From positions 5,403-27,603 of the forward strand of contig QKYT01000929.1 in assembly GCA_003550305.1 (NCBI GenBank): 22,201 bases of DNA, given 5' to 3'. Both the position numbers and the translations under genes were made by a program. This document shows positions 1 to 9,978 of this stretch, in pieces (position 1 is the first letter of the stretch; each line of letters starts with the position of its first letter). This DNA comes from Glomus cerebriforme (Eukaryota > Glomeromycota > Glomeromycetes > Glomerales > Glomeraceae). The notes below the pieces were generated by a model. It had not been told where the DNA came from and made no database searches. It saw only the letters and a program-made list of their open reading frames with translations.

Positions 1-992
1 ATACATGATTTACAATAACCATCAACAATTATGAATAAATCACGTGATGCCGGATAATTATTTACCTGAGTTAAAAAAAAATCACCAAAATATAATATTT
101 ATTATTAGTCATAATCAATCTAGACCTCTGATTAATTTTTACTAGACAATTTTTTTATACTTTATCTTTATTTCAAACTTTTATTGTCTTAACATAATAA
201 CGTTCAATAATCGAATCATTATGTACTGTATATCTATTATAACAACAAGGTTTTTATGTTTTGAAAAATTTTGTTTATCAATAGTTAATGAATTTATCTT
301 TTATTTTTAATTTTTATCTAATGCAACAGATCATTCTATAATTTTTTTTATATACCTAGTAAATCCTTTTTTAACAAGTGTAATTAAATTTTAAAATAGA
401 AATTGAGAAAATTATTTTACCAAAAAAAAAACTATTTTATAAAGAATCTAATGATCAAGCAATTAATTGATCAAAATAGGGAAAACTAATTAATAAGATT
501 ATAAACTGAAATTTCATCAAAAAATGAACAAAATCTTCAAATAAGAAGATTTAGTTTACATCATTATCTAATAATCAAGGGGTCAAAGTTTGAAACTTGT
601 TTTTAGTGCAAAAAATATAAAATTTACAAATAAATTGGTTTAATGCAAAAAAAGTTTATAAATTTATTCTTTGCACCTTTATCTTTTGTATTTTAACGTA
701 TTTTACATTAACATGTCGGAGTTGTTAAAGAATATTTGGGATTGACTAAATGATCAAATTTGAAAATTTTTTATAAATGGTGTTTTTTTTTTCTTAACAG
801 TCATTGGTGAATTAAATGAATTGGTTAAGTTGTTAAACAATTAGTGGACTTATAATTTGCAAAAAAACCAGATTTTCTTTCACAAACAGGTCAATTATCA
901 AATTCCCTGTAGATATTCAGTAGAAGTTCTATATATATATATCACAATATAAAACAAAATTTAGATATCTATATCTGATATTTCAAAAAATT
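1..992. other. AT-rich intergenic DNA, no gene seen
   Basis: I see no supported coding region here. The stretch is very AT-rich, with poly-A/T runs and short TA repeats (about 931-980). It ends at the 3' flank of the minus-strand tRNA. Confidence 0.6.
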
Positions 993-1065
993 TGCTTCCT
1001 GTGAGGTTCGAACTCACGGCCTTCAGCTTATGGAACTGACGCGCTGCCAACTACGCTAAGGAAGC
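993..1065 (-). tRNA. tRNA-Met (CAT), elongator-like, with unusual C33
   Basis: Read on the minus strand this folds into a complete 73-nt cloverleaf. The acceptor stem is a perfect 7 bp (GCTTCCT with AGGAAGC), the D stem is GCGT/GCGC with G18-G19 in the loop, and the anticodon stem is TCAGT/GCTGA. The variable loop has 5 nt, the T arm is GTGAG-TTCGAAC-CTCAC, and the discriminator is A. The 7-nt anticodon loop TCCATAA places CAT at 34-36, followed by A37 A38. It lacks the features of a eukaryotic initiator (its T loop is TTCGAAC), so I call it elongator Met. The oddity is C at position 33, where U is nearly universal except in some initiator tRNAs. There is no intron. A T run just past the 3' end (complement of the A run at 985-990) is a good Pol III terminator. 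Trp (CCA) was considered; it would need a shifted 9-nt loop and T37. Confidence 0.9.
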
Positions 1066-1303
1066 TGATCGTTAACAAAATCTGAAGAAATCGAATAATA
1101 ATTTTTTTTTCATGGATTAAAATTCAGATGAATCTGGATTCAATCTAAATAGTTCTTTAAAATAGTCAAATTTTTGTTTGTACAAATTTACGATTTAGGA
1201 AATCTTGTTCTGAAAGGGTTTTGATTATAACAGATAAGGTACTTACTCCTTTGACTTTTTCAGGTTTAATACGCGTACTGAAATTAAACACCAGTTTTGC
1301 TTT

Positions 1304-1366
1304 ATAATGCCGGCCAATGTCATCATAATGCCGGTCGAAATTGTCATAATTCTGGCCAAGTGCTTA
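1304..1366. repeat. Three tandem 21-bp units starting ATAAT
   Basis: Three adjacent 21-bp units start at 1304, 1325 and 1346. Units 1 and 2 share ATAATGCCGG; unit 3 is ATAATTCTGG. The remaining positions are more variable. This stretch is clearly more GC-rich than its surroundings. A related sequence (GGCCAGAACTATAGTACCGG) occurs in opposite sense near 3931, so this may be a dispersed repeat family. Confidence 0.6.
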
Positions 1367-1861
1367 TTTCGGTTTGCTTAATTTCGAATATAAGGTAGAT
1401 ATGTAAAAAATCAAAAATAGTTCAAACTTCAAATACCCTGTGCTGAAATCATATGGAAGTGAATCACAAAATAATTCTAAAAATGTTTAACTGTTAATGA
1501 AAACCGTGTTAAATACTTCAGAAAATCATTTAAATATTATATTGATCCATATAATAGAATTTTATTGTCATCCATTTTATTAAATGTATATATTTTTAAT
1601 TTACTATCATATATTGAATACTTAAAATTCACTAAAAACTATTATTATACATAGAATACTTAAAATCAACTATTTTTATCTCGTATTACAATGATCCTCA
1701 AAAAGATAACTTGATTACCATCGTTCTAATCATTCACGAGACCATTTTGTGCAGATTAAATAATAAAAAAGTTCATTACCTAAGTTGATCAAATTATTTT
1801 CGTCGGAAAAAACAATTTCCGTTTCATGATTCGGTCATACAAATATGTAGATCAATTGAAA

Positions 1862-1891
1862 CGTTACTAAAAATATTTTGTAAATAAAACG
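1862..1891 (+). promoter_or_regulatory. Upstream element shared with the 6.2-kb pseudogene
   Basis: CGTTAC, then an A/T-rich spacer, then TAAATAAAACG lies 61 bp before the first BTB start codon. The same arrangement is at 6181-6205, 28 bp before the pseudogene's ATG. Being kept in two diverged paralogs suggests a core-promoter (TATA-like) element, or simply shared ancestry. Confidence 0.4.
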
Positions 1892-1952
1892 CAAACTATT
1901 TAATTTCATATCACTTTCTTGAATTGTTTTTCTTTTTTACTTTTTTACCAAA

Positions 1953-3476
1953 ATGAAAATGGAGGGAATGGAACCAACATATTTGGAAATTTTAAAAAAT
2001 TTTGAAATTCTATTTGAATCAAGAGAAAATAACGATGTTATTATACAAGTTGGTAGAGAACATAATATGAAAGAAATTTATGCTCATTCTCTTGTACTTT
2101 GTTGTCAATCAGACTATTTTCGTGCGGCATTTTCTTCCAATTGGGCCGAAAAAAAAGATGGAAAATATATTTTTAAGAAACCTAATATTTCACCGCAAAT
2201 TTTTGAAACAATTCTCAGGTAATTGTTATATACTATTTTATTAGGAAAAAACTGTAAACATAAATTATGTGAATAAACTAATAAAATAATTTTTCACTTT
2301 CCTTTTTTTTAAAAAAAAATGTTACATTATAGATATTTATATTGTGGAAAAATAAATTTAGATGTAAAGAATGGATTGTGTATTTTAAAATTATTGATGG
2401 CTACTGATGAACTTGGATTACATATACTATATGAACATATCCATAATTTTTTAATCAATAATCAAAAAGAATTCTTACAAAATGATCCTATTGAAATTCT
2501 TAAAATGGTTTATTATGACAAAGCTCTTAATAATTTACAAGAATTTTGTTTGGAAATGATCAGTTTTGAACCTGAAATTTTATTTGACTCTACTAAATTT
2601 ATCTATTTACCTGCTTCTATATTAGAAATTATCCTAAAACGAGATGATTTAAACCTAATTGAGATTGAAATATGGAAAAATTTAATCAAATGGGGACTGG
2701 CACAAGAACAGTCACTTAATAATGATATCTCTAAATGGAATAAAGAAAATTTTAATCAATTTCAAAGAATTCTTTTTAAATTTATTCCATTAATTAGATT
2801 TTACGAAATATCTTCTGAAGATTATATCAGAAAAGTTAAACCCTATGAAGAAATTTTACCAAAAGAATTAAAGGATGACATTTTAAAATTTCATTTGGTT
2901 TCTGGATATATACCAACTCTCAAATCTTCATCAAGATGTCCCAAAGATTCTTTCTTAATTTATCAAATTCAAACACTTTTTGTTTTTGCTAATTGGATTG
3001 ATAAAAAGAAAGAAGAAAGCAAGTACATTAAAACTATTCCCTACAAATTTAATCTTTTGTACAGAGCTAGCAGGGATGGTGCTTCGCCCGAGGCATTTCA
3101 TAAAAAATGTGATAATAAAGGAGCCACTTTAATTATAATAAAAATTAAAGAATCAGAACAAATTGTTGGAGGATATAATCCATTGAATTGGGATACGAAT
3201 AATAGTTATAGATATACGACGGATAGTTTTATATTCTCATTTACAGATAGAAGGAATACAAATACTGCTAAAGTAAGTTATAGTAATGGTTCACTTTCTA
3301 TAGGTTGTTATTTAGGTTATGGACCAATATTTGGTGGTTACTTCTATTGTAAAAATGATGGTACTAAGTGGACAATCAATAATAGTTATTCAAATTCATA
3401 TCCTATTATTGATATTCCAACAGGAATTATAAGTATAGATGATTATGAAGTATTTCAAGTTATAAAGAAATCATGA
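1953..3476 (+). CDS. BTB-BACK-TLDc protein 1 (two exons, 469 aa)
   Basis: The gene model is exon 1 at 1953-2218 and exon 2 at 2333-3476, giving 470 codons with the stop. The intron is phase 2: the codon AG|A joins ...ETILR to YLYCGK. It has GTAATT at the donor, CTAAT at 2278 as a plausible branch point, and a pyrimidine tract before ATTATAG. The BTB/POZ domain covers about residues 26-129 (DVIIQVG, then AHSLVL). A BACK region covers about 135-240 (NDPIEIL, ILEIILKRDDL, IWKNLIKWGLAQ). TLDc covers about 310-466 (FHKKCDNKG, IVGGYNP, DSFIFSF, GPIFGG, YEVFQV). BTB domains typically dimerise and bind Cullin-3, and TLDc is linked to oxidative-stress protection and V-ATPase control; the role here is inferred as a possible adaptor. 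The start has A at -3 and follows a T-rich leader. The TGA stop falls where a paralog (14295-15940) reads on into a C-terminal tail. AATAAA at 3580 may be a poly(A) signal. Confidence 0.9.
2219..2332 (+). other. Intron of BTB-BACK-TLDc gene 1 (114 nt, phase 2)
   Basis: The donor is CTCAG|GTAATT and the acceptor is TTATAG|ATATTTATA. The splice is supported by uninterrupted BTB homology across the junction and by the same intron position in the paralogs at 4276, 14295 and 16994. Confidence 0.9.
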
Positions 3477-4275
3477 AAATACGTTGCAAATATACAGCAT
3501 ATTTTTTGGGAATCTTGTATTTTTATTCAAAGGAGTAGATATATGAAACAAAGTGTAAAAATATAAAATCATGTTTATTAATAAAATCTTTGTAAATAAA
3601 TAAATCGATAAATATTTTAATTTATATACAAATTAAATGCAATATATGTTTGGTAAAATCGAATAATTTCGACTCAAGTAACGTCAATGCATGATCATAA
3701 ATAAGAATAGAACACTTTTATATCAGAATAGGATTTATACAATAAATAGATTAATAGAACAAGGCCACAACAGATAATCATTTACACTAAAAAGATTTAA
3801 TGGTTTCGTTAACGTACAGCAGTGTCCTAGTCATTTGACCATTTAAAGGATTCGCATAATCATTTGTCATTATTCCTAATCCTTTGTCATTTGATCATCG
3901 AAAAATAAACCAAGCATAATGCACAGGCCAGAACTATAGTACCGGTCAACATTATATTCAAATGACTCGGGTCATTTGTCATTCATTTGCCGAATACTGA
4001 CGTACAACATAATCGAATGATCGTCAGTCAGCTGATTTTTTAGTACGACTCATTTATTATTATTTTATTGGCCGAAGTTAACATTTGATTAACTAAAAAC
4101 TTTTTGGCTAGAAATTAATTGAATTTGGTTAATCTGATTTCCATTTATAGAATTTCATTTACACAATTATTTCTTTTATTAGAAAAATGAAACTAAAAAA
4201 AAAGTTTTCTTTTTCTAACGTTCATTATTTTGTCTTTGACATAAAATAAAAATATTAATAATTCTTAGTTAAATC
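3477..4275. repeat. Intergenic region rich in TCATTTG motifs, with a perfect hairpin
   Basis: No gene is seen. Between about 3825 and 3990, TCATTTG or CAAATGA occurs repeatedly. CAAATGAC-TCGG-GTCATTTG at 3959-3978 is a perfect 8-bp stem with a 4-nt loop. GGATT near 3848 and AATCC near 3880 add an outer inverted pair. The stretch may be an old MITE; no clear ends or target duplication were found. Confidence 0.35.
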
Positions 4276-5792
4276 ATGTCATGCAAATTTGAATCCGACG
4301 TTATAAAAGCGCTTGGAGAACTACTCAACACTGAAGTTGAGTATAATGTTATCATTCATATTGGAGTAGAACCTAGTTCTAAGGAATTTCATGCACATTC
4401 TATTATCTTACGCTCTAGGTCCGAATATTTTAATAAAATACTTTCTGCTGAAGATATCATGAAAAAAGATGGAAAGTATATAATAAAGAAGCAAAATATT
4501 GCACCTCAAGTTTTTGATATAATTCTAAAGTAAGTAGCTTTAACTTTCTTGTTTTTAATATAAGATTAAATTTGCTTATATACTTTTCTTTCTTATATTA
4601 AACAAGGTATCTTTATACTGGTCATGTTAATATTAGCGATAAAACTGGAACTGAAATTTTGGATATTATGATCGCTTCTGACGAATTAAAGCTAGAACAA
4701 TTGACTAAATTCACCGAAGATTTCATCATAGAAAATTATCAACAATTTTTACAAAATGATCCAATTGGAATTCTTCAAATTGTTTATCACAATGAATTGC
4801 TTGTTAAATTACAAGAATCTTGCTTGGAAGAAATCTGTTACGAACCTAAAATTTTGTTTAATTCTGATAAATTTATCAAATTACCCGCTCCTTTATTAGA
4901 AATTATTTTAAAACGAGATGATTTAAATTTACCTGAAATTAAAATTTGGGAAAATTTGATCAAATGGGGATTGGCACAAGGACAAACACTTAATCAGGAT
5001 GTCTCTAAATGGAATCAAGAAAATTTTAATCATTTTCAAAGAATTCTTTACAAATTTATTCCTTTAATTAGATTTTACGAAATATCATCTGATGATTACT
5101 TCAACAAAGTTATACCATATGAAGAAATTTTATCTAAAGAATTAAGATATGACATTTTAAAATTTCATATGGTTTCTGAATACAGATCAACTCTTAAGTT
5201 GTCACCAAGATGTCCCAAACATCAATTTGATACTATGGCTAATCAATTTGATTCTGTTATAATCAATCAGAATCAGGAATATCTTTTACTTTTTGCAAAT
5301 TGGATTGATAAAAAGAAAGAAAAGAAAGAAAGCAAGTACATTAGAACTATTCCCTATGAATTTGATCTTTTATATAGAGTTAGTAGAGATGGTGGCACGA
5401 TCAAAGCATTTCATAATAAATGTGATAATAGAGGGCCAACTATAGTTATAATAAAAATCAAGGGATCAGAACAAATAATTGGGGGATATAATCCATTCGA
5501 ATGGGATTCAAGTGATAAATATAAGTACACGACGGATAGTTTCATATTTTCATTTACAGATAGAAGGAATACAGAAACCGCAAAAATGGGCTATAATAAT
5601 GGTAATAATTCCATTGGTTGCTGTCTAAACTATGGACCAATATTTGGTGGTAATTTTTATTGTCAAAATGATGGTACTTTATGGACAATTAATGGGGCAT
5701 GTTCAAATTATTACTCTAATATTGATGGTCTTCCAACGGGAAGTATAAGAGTAGATGATTATGAAGTTTTTCAAGTTATAAAGAAGATATAA
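4276..5792 (+). CDS. BTB-BACK-TLDc protein 2 (two exons, 479 aa)
   Basis: The gene model is exon 1 at 4276-4529 and exon 2 at 4607-5792. The phase-2 splice AA|G joins ...FDIILK to YLYTGH, with donor GTAAGT and acceptor AACAAG. BTB covers about residues 20-125 (YNVIIHIG, FHAHSIIL, RSEYFNKILS). BACK covers about 130-235 (NDPIGILQIVY, LEIILKRDDLNL, IWENLIKWGLAQGQ). TLDc is in the last 160 residues (LLYRVSRDGG, FHNKCDN, IIGGYNPFEWD, DSFIFSFTDRR, GPIFGG, YEVFQV). It is closest to the gene at 14295: the N termini MSCKFESD and MSYKFESD match, and exon 1 has the same 254-nt length. Before TLDc it has a longer linker (about residues 210-240) than gene 1. It ends just after YEVFQVIKK with no tail. It sits 799 bp downstream of gene 1 on the same strand, as in a tandem duplication. 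A Cullin-3 adaptor or stress role is family knowledge, not shown here. Confidence 0.9.
4530..4606 (+). other. Intron of BTB-BACK-TLDc gene 2 (77 nt, phase 2)
   Basis: The donor is CTAAA|GTAAGT and the acceptor is AACAAG|GTATCTTT. It is the shortest of the four orthologous introns (77, 104, 107 and 114 nt). Confidence 0.9.
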
Positions 5793-6233
5793 AACTATTT
5801 AGGAATTCAAATCGTCAAAAAGACAGATAATTATTTTTATAAAAATAAAATTTTAAAATATAACATTCCTGGATTGATATTTTTATAAAGTGTATTTGAC
5901 TATTTTACTAATGTAAAATTCTGATTTTAAAATAAGCGAAAAAAGAATTTTGAATTTCACAATTTTATTTCAAGGGTTTACAGATAAGTGTTTTCTTATT
6001 TCATTTGGTTACACAAATTTTAATTTAGCATTCAAATTAGACAGATTTAAAGCTTCATTGTTTAAGTAAAAAATACTTTAGAGAATAAGTGTTGTATTTT
6101 AGAAACATGATAAAAGAACCAATGATCTAATGACTTTCAGCCAGATAAAATTATTTCTGTTCATGAAAATATGTCACATTCGTTACAATATTTATAAATA
6201 AAACGTTTATTATTCATTTTTTTTTTAAAAAAA

Positions 6234-7402
6234 ATGAAGGAATTGGAATCATACAGTATTTGGAAAATATTAGAAACTTTTATGTTCATTCTTTTGTATT
6301 TACGTGCAAAATTTTCTTGTTAAGCGAAAAAAAAAATTAGAAAATTTACTGAAATAATTCTCAGATCATTTATCATATTCTAACTATTGATGAGTATTTA
6401 TGTGAATAAACAAAAGTAAATTTTCTTTTAAAAAATATGAGTATTTATATTGAGGAAAATTAGATTTAAACATCAAGAGTAGATCAGATATTTAAAATAA
6501 TCTATTTATTGACAATTCATTTATGAACATACTTTCAAAAGGAAAATGACCTTATTGAAATCTTAAAATGGAATAATATGATAAAACTTTTCATAATATA
6601 AAAAAGTTTGTCTAGAAGCAATCAGTTTTTGAATCTGAAATTTTATTTAATTCTGTTAAGTTTATCAATTCATCCTCTATTGGAAGTTATCCTAAAACGA
6701 TATGATTTAAATTTAATTAAAATTGAAGTTTGGGAAAATTTAATCGAATGGACTTAGTCGTTGACGAAATGACATTTAAATGGATTCAATGTAATTTCAA
6801 TTATTTTAACGAATTCTTAACAAATTAATTTATTTAATTAAATTTTGCGAAATATCTTCTGAAGACTATCTCAAAGTTAAACCAGTGTTAAACCCTATGA
6901 AGAAATATTATTTATCTAAAGAATTAAAGTATGATATTTGAAATTTTATACGATTTCTAATTAAAAGTAACTCAAATTGACACCGATTATTCTCTTTTGA
7001 TTATAAAATCACATTGTACTTTTGAAAACTGGATTGACGGAAGAGGAAACTCCAAGTATGTATGTTAATGATATTCCTCATAAATTTGATCTTTATATCA
7101 CCCGAAATATTTATAAAAAAATGTGATAATAAAAGAGTTACTGTAGTTATTATAAACATTAAGAGGCAAGAACAAATAATCGGTGGATATAATCCATTCC
7201 GACCATGATTTGGTAGCATTATTTTAGCTATTTTTTTATATTATCAATTGTCAACATGATGGTATTTTTGTAAACCAATTAATAAACATTATACAAAACT
7301 CATGTCCTAATATTGATATTAAAACAGGAATGAAGTTTTTCAAATAAGAAGAAATTGTTGAAAATACTTTAAAAAATTTGATCGAAATTAATTCAAAAAA
7401 AG
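6234..7402 (+). pseudogene. Decayed BTB-BACK-TLDc gene copy
   Basis: This stretch aligns end to end with the flanking genes but is broken in all frames. Recognisable pieces are the start MKELESYSIWK, a YVHSF segment like YAHSL (about 90 bp between them deleted), and the exon 1 end ATTCTCAG. The intron follows, then TATTTATATTGAGGAAAA, matching the YLYCGK exon start. The BACK segment has AAACGATATGATTTAAATTT and GAAGTTTGGGAAAATTTAATCGAATGG, which runs into TAG. TLDc pieces include TGTGATAATAAAAGAG, an intact IIGGYNP-coding stretch near 7180, and GAAGTTTTTCAA. The splice donor is destroyed (CTCAGATCAT where gene 1 has CTCAGGTAAT). The promoter-like block at 6181-6205 survives. Homology continues past the usual stop into sequence like the tail of the gene at 14295. 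Because the intron is kept, this was a genomic duplication, not a retrocopy. Confidence 0.85.
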
Positions 7403-7859
7403 CATATAAGATATTTTATTATAAAATTTAAAGAGAATCATATATATGTTTAAGCGAAGAAATGAATTTGTTAATATGTAAATTTGTCTTCATAAAAGTT
7501 ATATAAAAAAAGCCTTATTTCATAATTATTTTTGATAATATAAATTCAATACAATCATAACTTTTACTCTTAAAATTGTATATTTGTTAAATGGAATAGT
7601 TCTTAATTTTTAAATTTCTCTAACATATAAAAATTTGAGCTCAACTGATAAATAAATGTTTTTGCATAAGTAGTTAAAATATATTGTTATAAAATTTCTA
7701 AAAGACAACAATAAAAATGTAAAAAAAAAAATTTTGGAGATCTTGAAATAAATAAATAAAATGTAAGATAAGTCCAAAAGTTTATACAAAAATTCCTAAG
7801 TCTTAATATAAGACAATTAATTACTTATCAGTTTAATTGGTGTTTGTTTTCTATATCAC
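7403..7859. other. Intergenic AT-rich DNA
   Basis: There is no coding signal. It separates the plus-strand pseudogene from the stop codon of the minus-strand HMG-box gene, so it would hold both 3' regions. No strong inverted repeat was seen. Confidence 0.5.
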
Positions 7860-8687
7860 TTATTCAAGCATGTTATAATCTATGATATCATCAAGCAATT
7901 GATCAATATTTTCGCCTTCATCTTCATTTCTGTCAATCAATGGATTTAAACAAAGATCAACCGTTTCTGGCTGATATTCAACCATATCAAACTCTCTGAT
8001 ATCATTAAACAATTGATTAGAACAAATTCTGAACTCACCATTTTCACTTTCATCAATCAATTTACTTTCCGGAATTAAACAAAGATCTGCCGCTTCTGGC
8101 TGATATTCAACCATATCAAACTCTCTGATAGAACAAATTCCGAGTTCTACATTATTTTTATTTTCGTCAATCAATTGACTTTCTGGACTTAAAAAAAGAT
8201 CAGCCACTTCTGGCTGATATTCAAACATATTAAACTCTCTGTTATCATTAAACAATTGATTAGAACAAATTCCAAGTTCTACATTATTTTTATTTTCGTC
8301 AATTAATTGACTTTCCGGATTTAAACAAAGATCTGCTGCTTTTGGCTGATTAATCAAGGACATGATTGAAAAATCTTCAATAATAAATGGATTATCATAA
8401 GAAGGTTTCATTAATTCAGGACTCAAACTTGTTGAATTAATTAATTGACTGTTCTCTTCAATTTTCCTTAATAACTTTTTTTCGTTAAATAGACGGTACC
8501 ATGGGATTCTTTCTAGATCTGTCAACTTATTCCATTCAATACTGGCTAACTTCATTGCGTCTTGACGTTTAATTTTAGTTTTTTCACTAAGGATACTATA
8601 AAATGTATTTGAAAATAAAATCCATGGATTTTCAACTTTAGGGCGTTTATTTTTAATGGACTTTGAAGTCTTATAATAAGGTGGCAT
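7860..8687 (-). CDS. HMG-box protein with four C-terminal tandem repeats (275 aa)
   Basis: This is a single-exon ORF. After a basic N terminus (residues 1-18, KTSKSIKNKRPK), an HMG box spans about residues 19-75. Its hallmarks are NPWILFSN near the start, MKLASIEWNKL in the middle, then ERIPWYRLF. That fits the short MATA-HMG-type DNA-binding proteins expanded in arbuscular mycorrhizal fungi, presumably nuclear. From residue 114 the protein is four tandem acidic repeats (114-157, 158-195, 196-238, 239-275). Each starts QPxxxDL and carries PESxLIDE, then FDMVEY or a variant of it; the last is divergent and ends the protein. Repeat 2 lacks the SNQLFND-like block. Such an acidic tail could be an activation or interaction region (inference). 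It is the only intact non-BTB host gene in the window and faces the other way. Assignment to a mating-type role would be unjustified. Confidence 0.85.
   Translation of the reverse strand: MPPYYKTSKSIKNKRPKVENPWILFSNTFYSILSEKTKIKRQDAMKLASIEWNKLTDLERIPWYRLFNEKKLLRKIEENSQLINSTSLSPELMKPSYDNPFIIEDFSIMSLINQPKAADLCLNPESQLIDENKNNVELGICSNQLFNDNREFNMFEYQPEVADLFLSPESQLIDENKNNVELGICSIREFDMVEYQPEAADLCLIPESKLIDESENGEFRICSNQLFNDIREFDMVEYQPETVDLCLNPLIDRNEDEGENIDQLLDDIIDYNMLE
7863..8348 (-). repeat. Intragenic tandem repeats (about 114-132 bp each) in the HMG gene
   Basis: Units lie at 8217-8348, 8103-8216, 7974-8102 and 7863-7973, all in frame. The first two are nearly identical over GTAGAACTTGGAATTTGTTC-like and TTATTTTTATTTTCGTCAAT blocks, so expansion is recent relative to the divergent fourth unit. 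Length differences are multiples of three, so the frame is kept. Confidence 0.85.
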
Positions 8688-9785
8688 TTTTTATTATACA
8701 GTACGTTTAGGAAAAAAGGTGTTTGGGAAATTTACTAATTTTTGCAATATTTTTCTGAATTATTGGTTTCTAATTTTTTTTTTTATTACGCATGATCGAT
8801 GATCAAATTCCTTTATGTATATATTTTTTTTGTGAAATTCCTATTAATAGATATTTACGAATTTAGTTTAAATGCAAATTCTCTTCTAAAAATAACAAAG
8901 AAGATTTCTTTTTGAAACACATTGAATGTTGATAATAAATTCTTTCAAAGAAATTTGGAAATTAAATCGTTTCAAGATAGTTTCAAGATGTAAACATAAT
9001 TCATGATAACATCAAAGTACATAATCAGAAATGGTTTATGAAATCGGAATTATGTCTTTGAAATGACAAGAATAGTTAAAAAGAGACTAAGCGAAATTAA
9101 TAATTATTTAAAAATTCTTGGCTGTTATCTTAATTAATATTACACTCGAATTATTTATTATTTATCTAAAATGAATAACAATTAATTTATTACCATTTTT
9201 TTTTTGATTCCATGATCTCTGTAAATTAAGAGATTATACTATATATATCAAGTTTACCATCAGTTTCTCATCTAAAAATGATAAACAAATAATATATAAA
9301 ATTTCTATACAGATATACTTGATCGGTGGGTAAAACGAAAAAGTTTTTAAAATTTGTATCATGGCTGGTGTGGCTAATCATCAAAATTCGGTTTAAACTT
9401 TAAAACCACGCTGTGGCTTGTGCTTGAGAATTTAAAGTTACACATTATTGCCCAGGTTTAATATGCAGTTGATCATGCTCTAATTATGCATTGTAAAGTA
9501 CAATGTAAATCATGTTCATTGTTTTAATTGCTTCCGTATTTGAAATGATTTGACGCCATATCATTAACCTCTATCTGCAAAAATAGAATCAAAGAAATTT
9601 TACTGCATAAATATTAATAACATTACAATAAGGCGAACAAATTTAAAATGCGCCCAGCACTCGCTTATGCATAATCGCCGACCGCATTATTCTTCTTTCC
9701 TTTTAAGATATCCCAGATATAGAAAAATGTGTATGAAAATTTTTATCATCATTTTTTGATAAAAATAAAACGAATTAAAAGTATG
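8688..9785. other. Intergenic DNA upstream of the HMG gene
   Basis: I see no gene. The first about 100 bp would hold the HMG gene promoter on the minus strand. A less AT-rich patch at about 9360-9700 (including CGCCCAGCACTCGC and ATCGCCGACCGC) differs from its surroundings and may be an old repeat, but I could not define ends. Confidence 0.45.
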
Positions 9786-9793
9786 GTTTTAAC
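9786..9793. repeat. Left target-site duplication of the hAT MITE
   Basis: GTTTTAAC abuts the left inverted repeat and is identical to 9946-9953 on the right. Confidence 0.85.
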
Positions 9794-9945
9794 TAATGTT
9801 GCGGGCGAAAGTATTTTTCAAAATCTGAAACGTTTCGTGCCAGTGAACTTCCTATTGGTTTGAAACCTCTGAAACCTCCGAAACTCTAATTTAATAATAC
9901 TTTTGTAAATCAAATTGGATGAAATTAGTTTCGCCCGCAACACTA
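9794..9945. mobile_element. 152-bp hAT-type MITE with 8-bp target duplication
   Basis: The left end reads TAATGTTGCGGGCGAAA. The right end read on the other strand is TAGTGTTGCGGGCGAAA, so the 17-bp terminal inverted repeats differ at one base. The copy is flanked by the perfect 8-bp direct repeat GTTTTAAC (9786-9793 and 9946-9953), which has T at position 2 and A at position 7 as hAT targets usually do. The ends match the hAT pattern YARNG. It is too short for a transposase, so it would need one in trans. Internally GAAACCTC, GAAACCTC and GAAACTC-like motifs repeat near 9862-9887. Ends and target duplication are seen directly; the superfamily is inferred from them. Confidence 0.9.
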
Positions 9946-9953
9946 GTTTTAAC
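9946..9953. repeat. Right target-site duplication of the hAT MITE
   Basis: GTTTTAAC directly follows the right inverted repeat, matching 9786-9793. Confidence 0.85.
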
Positions 9954-9978
9954 CATATTTTATCGTATTAATTATGTA

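Noticed and set aside
993..1065. tRNA-Trp (CCA) reading of the tRNA
   Set aside because: It needs a 9-nt anticodon loop and T at position 37; the standard 7-nt loop gives CAT with A37 A38.
7001..7219. 72-codon open frame on the minus strand
   Set aside because: It is antisense to the TLDc part of the pseudogene at 6234-7402 and has no family resemblance.
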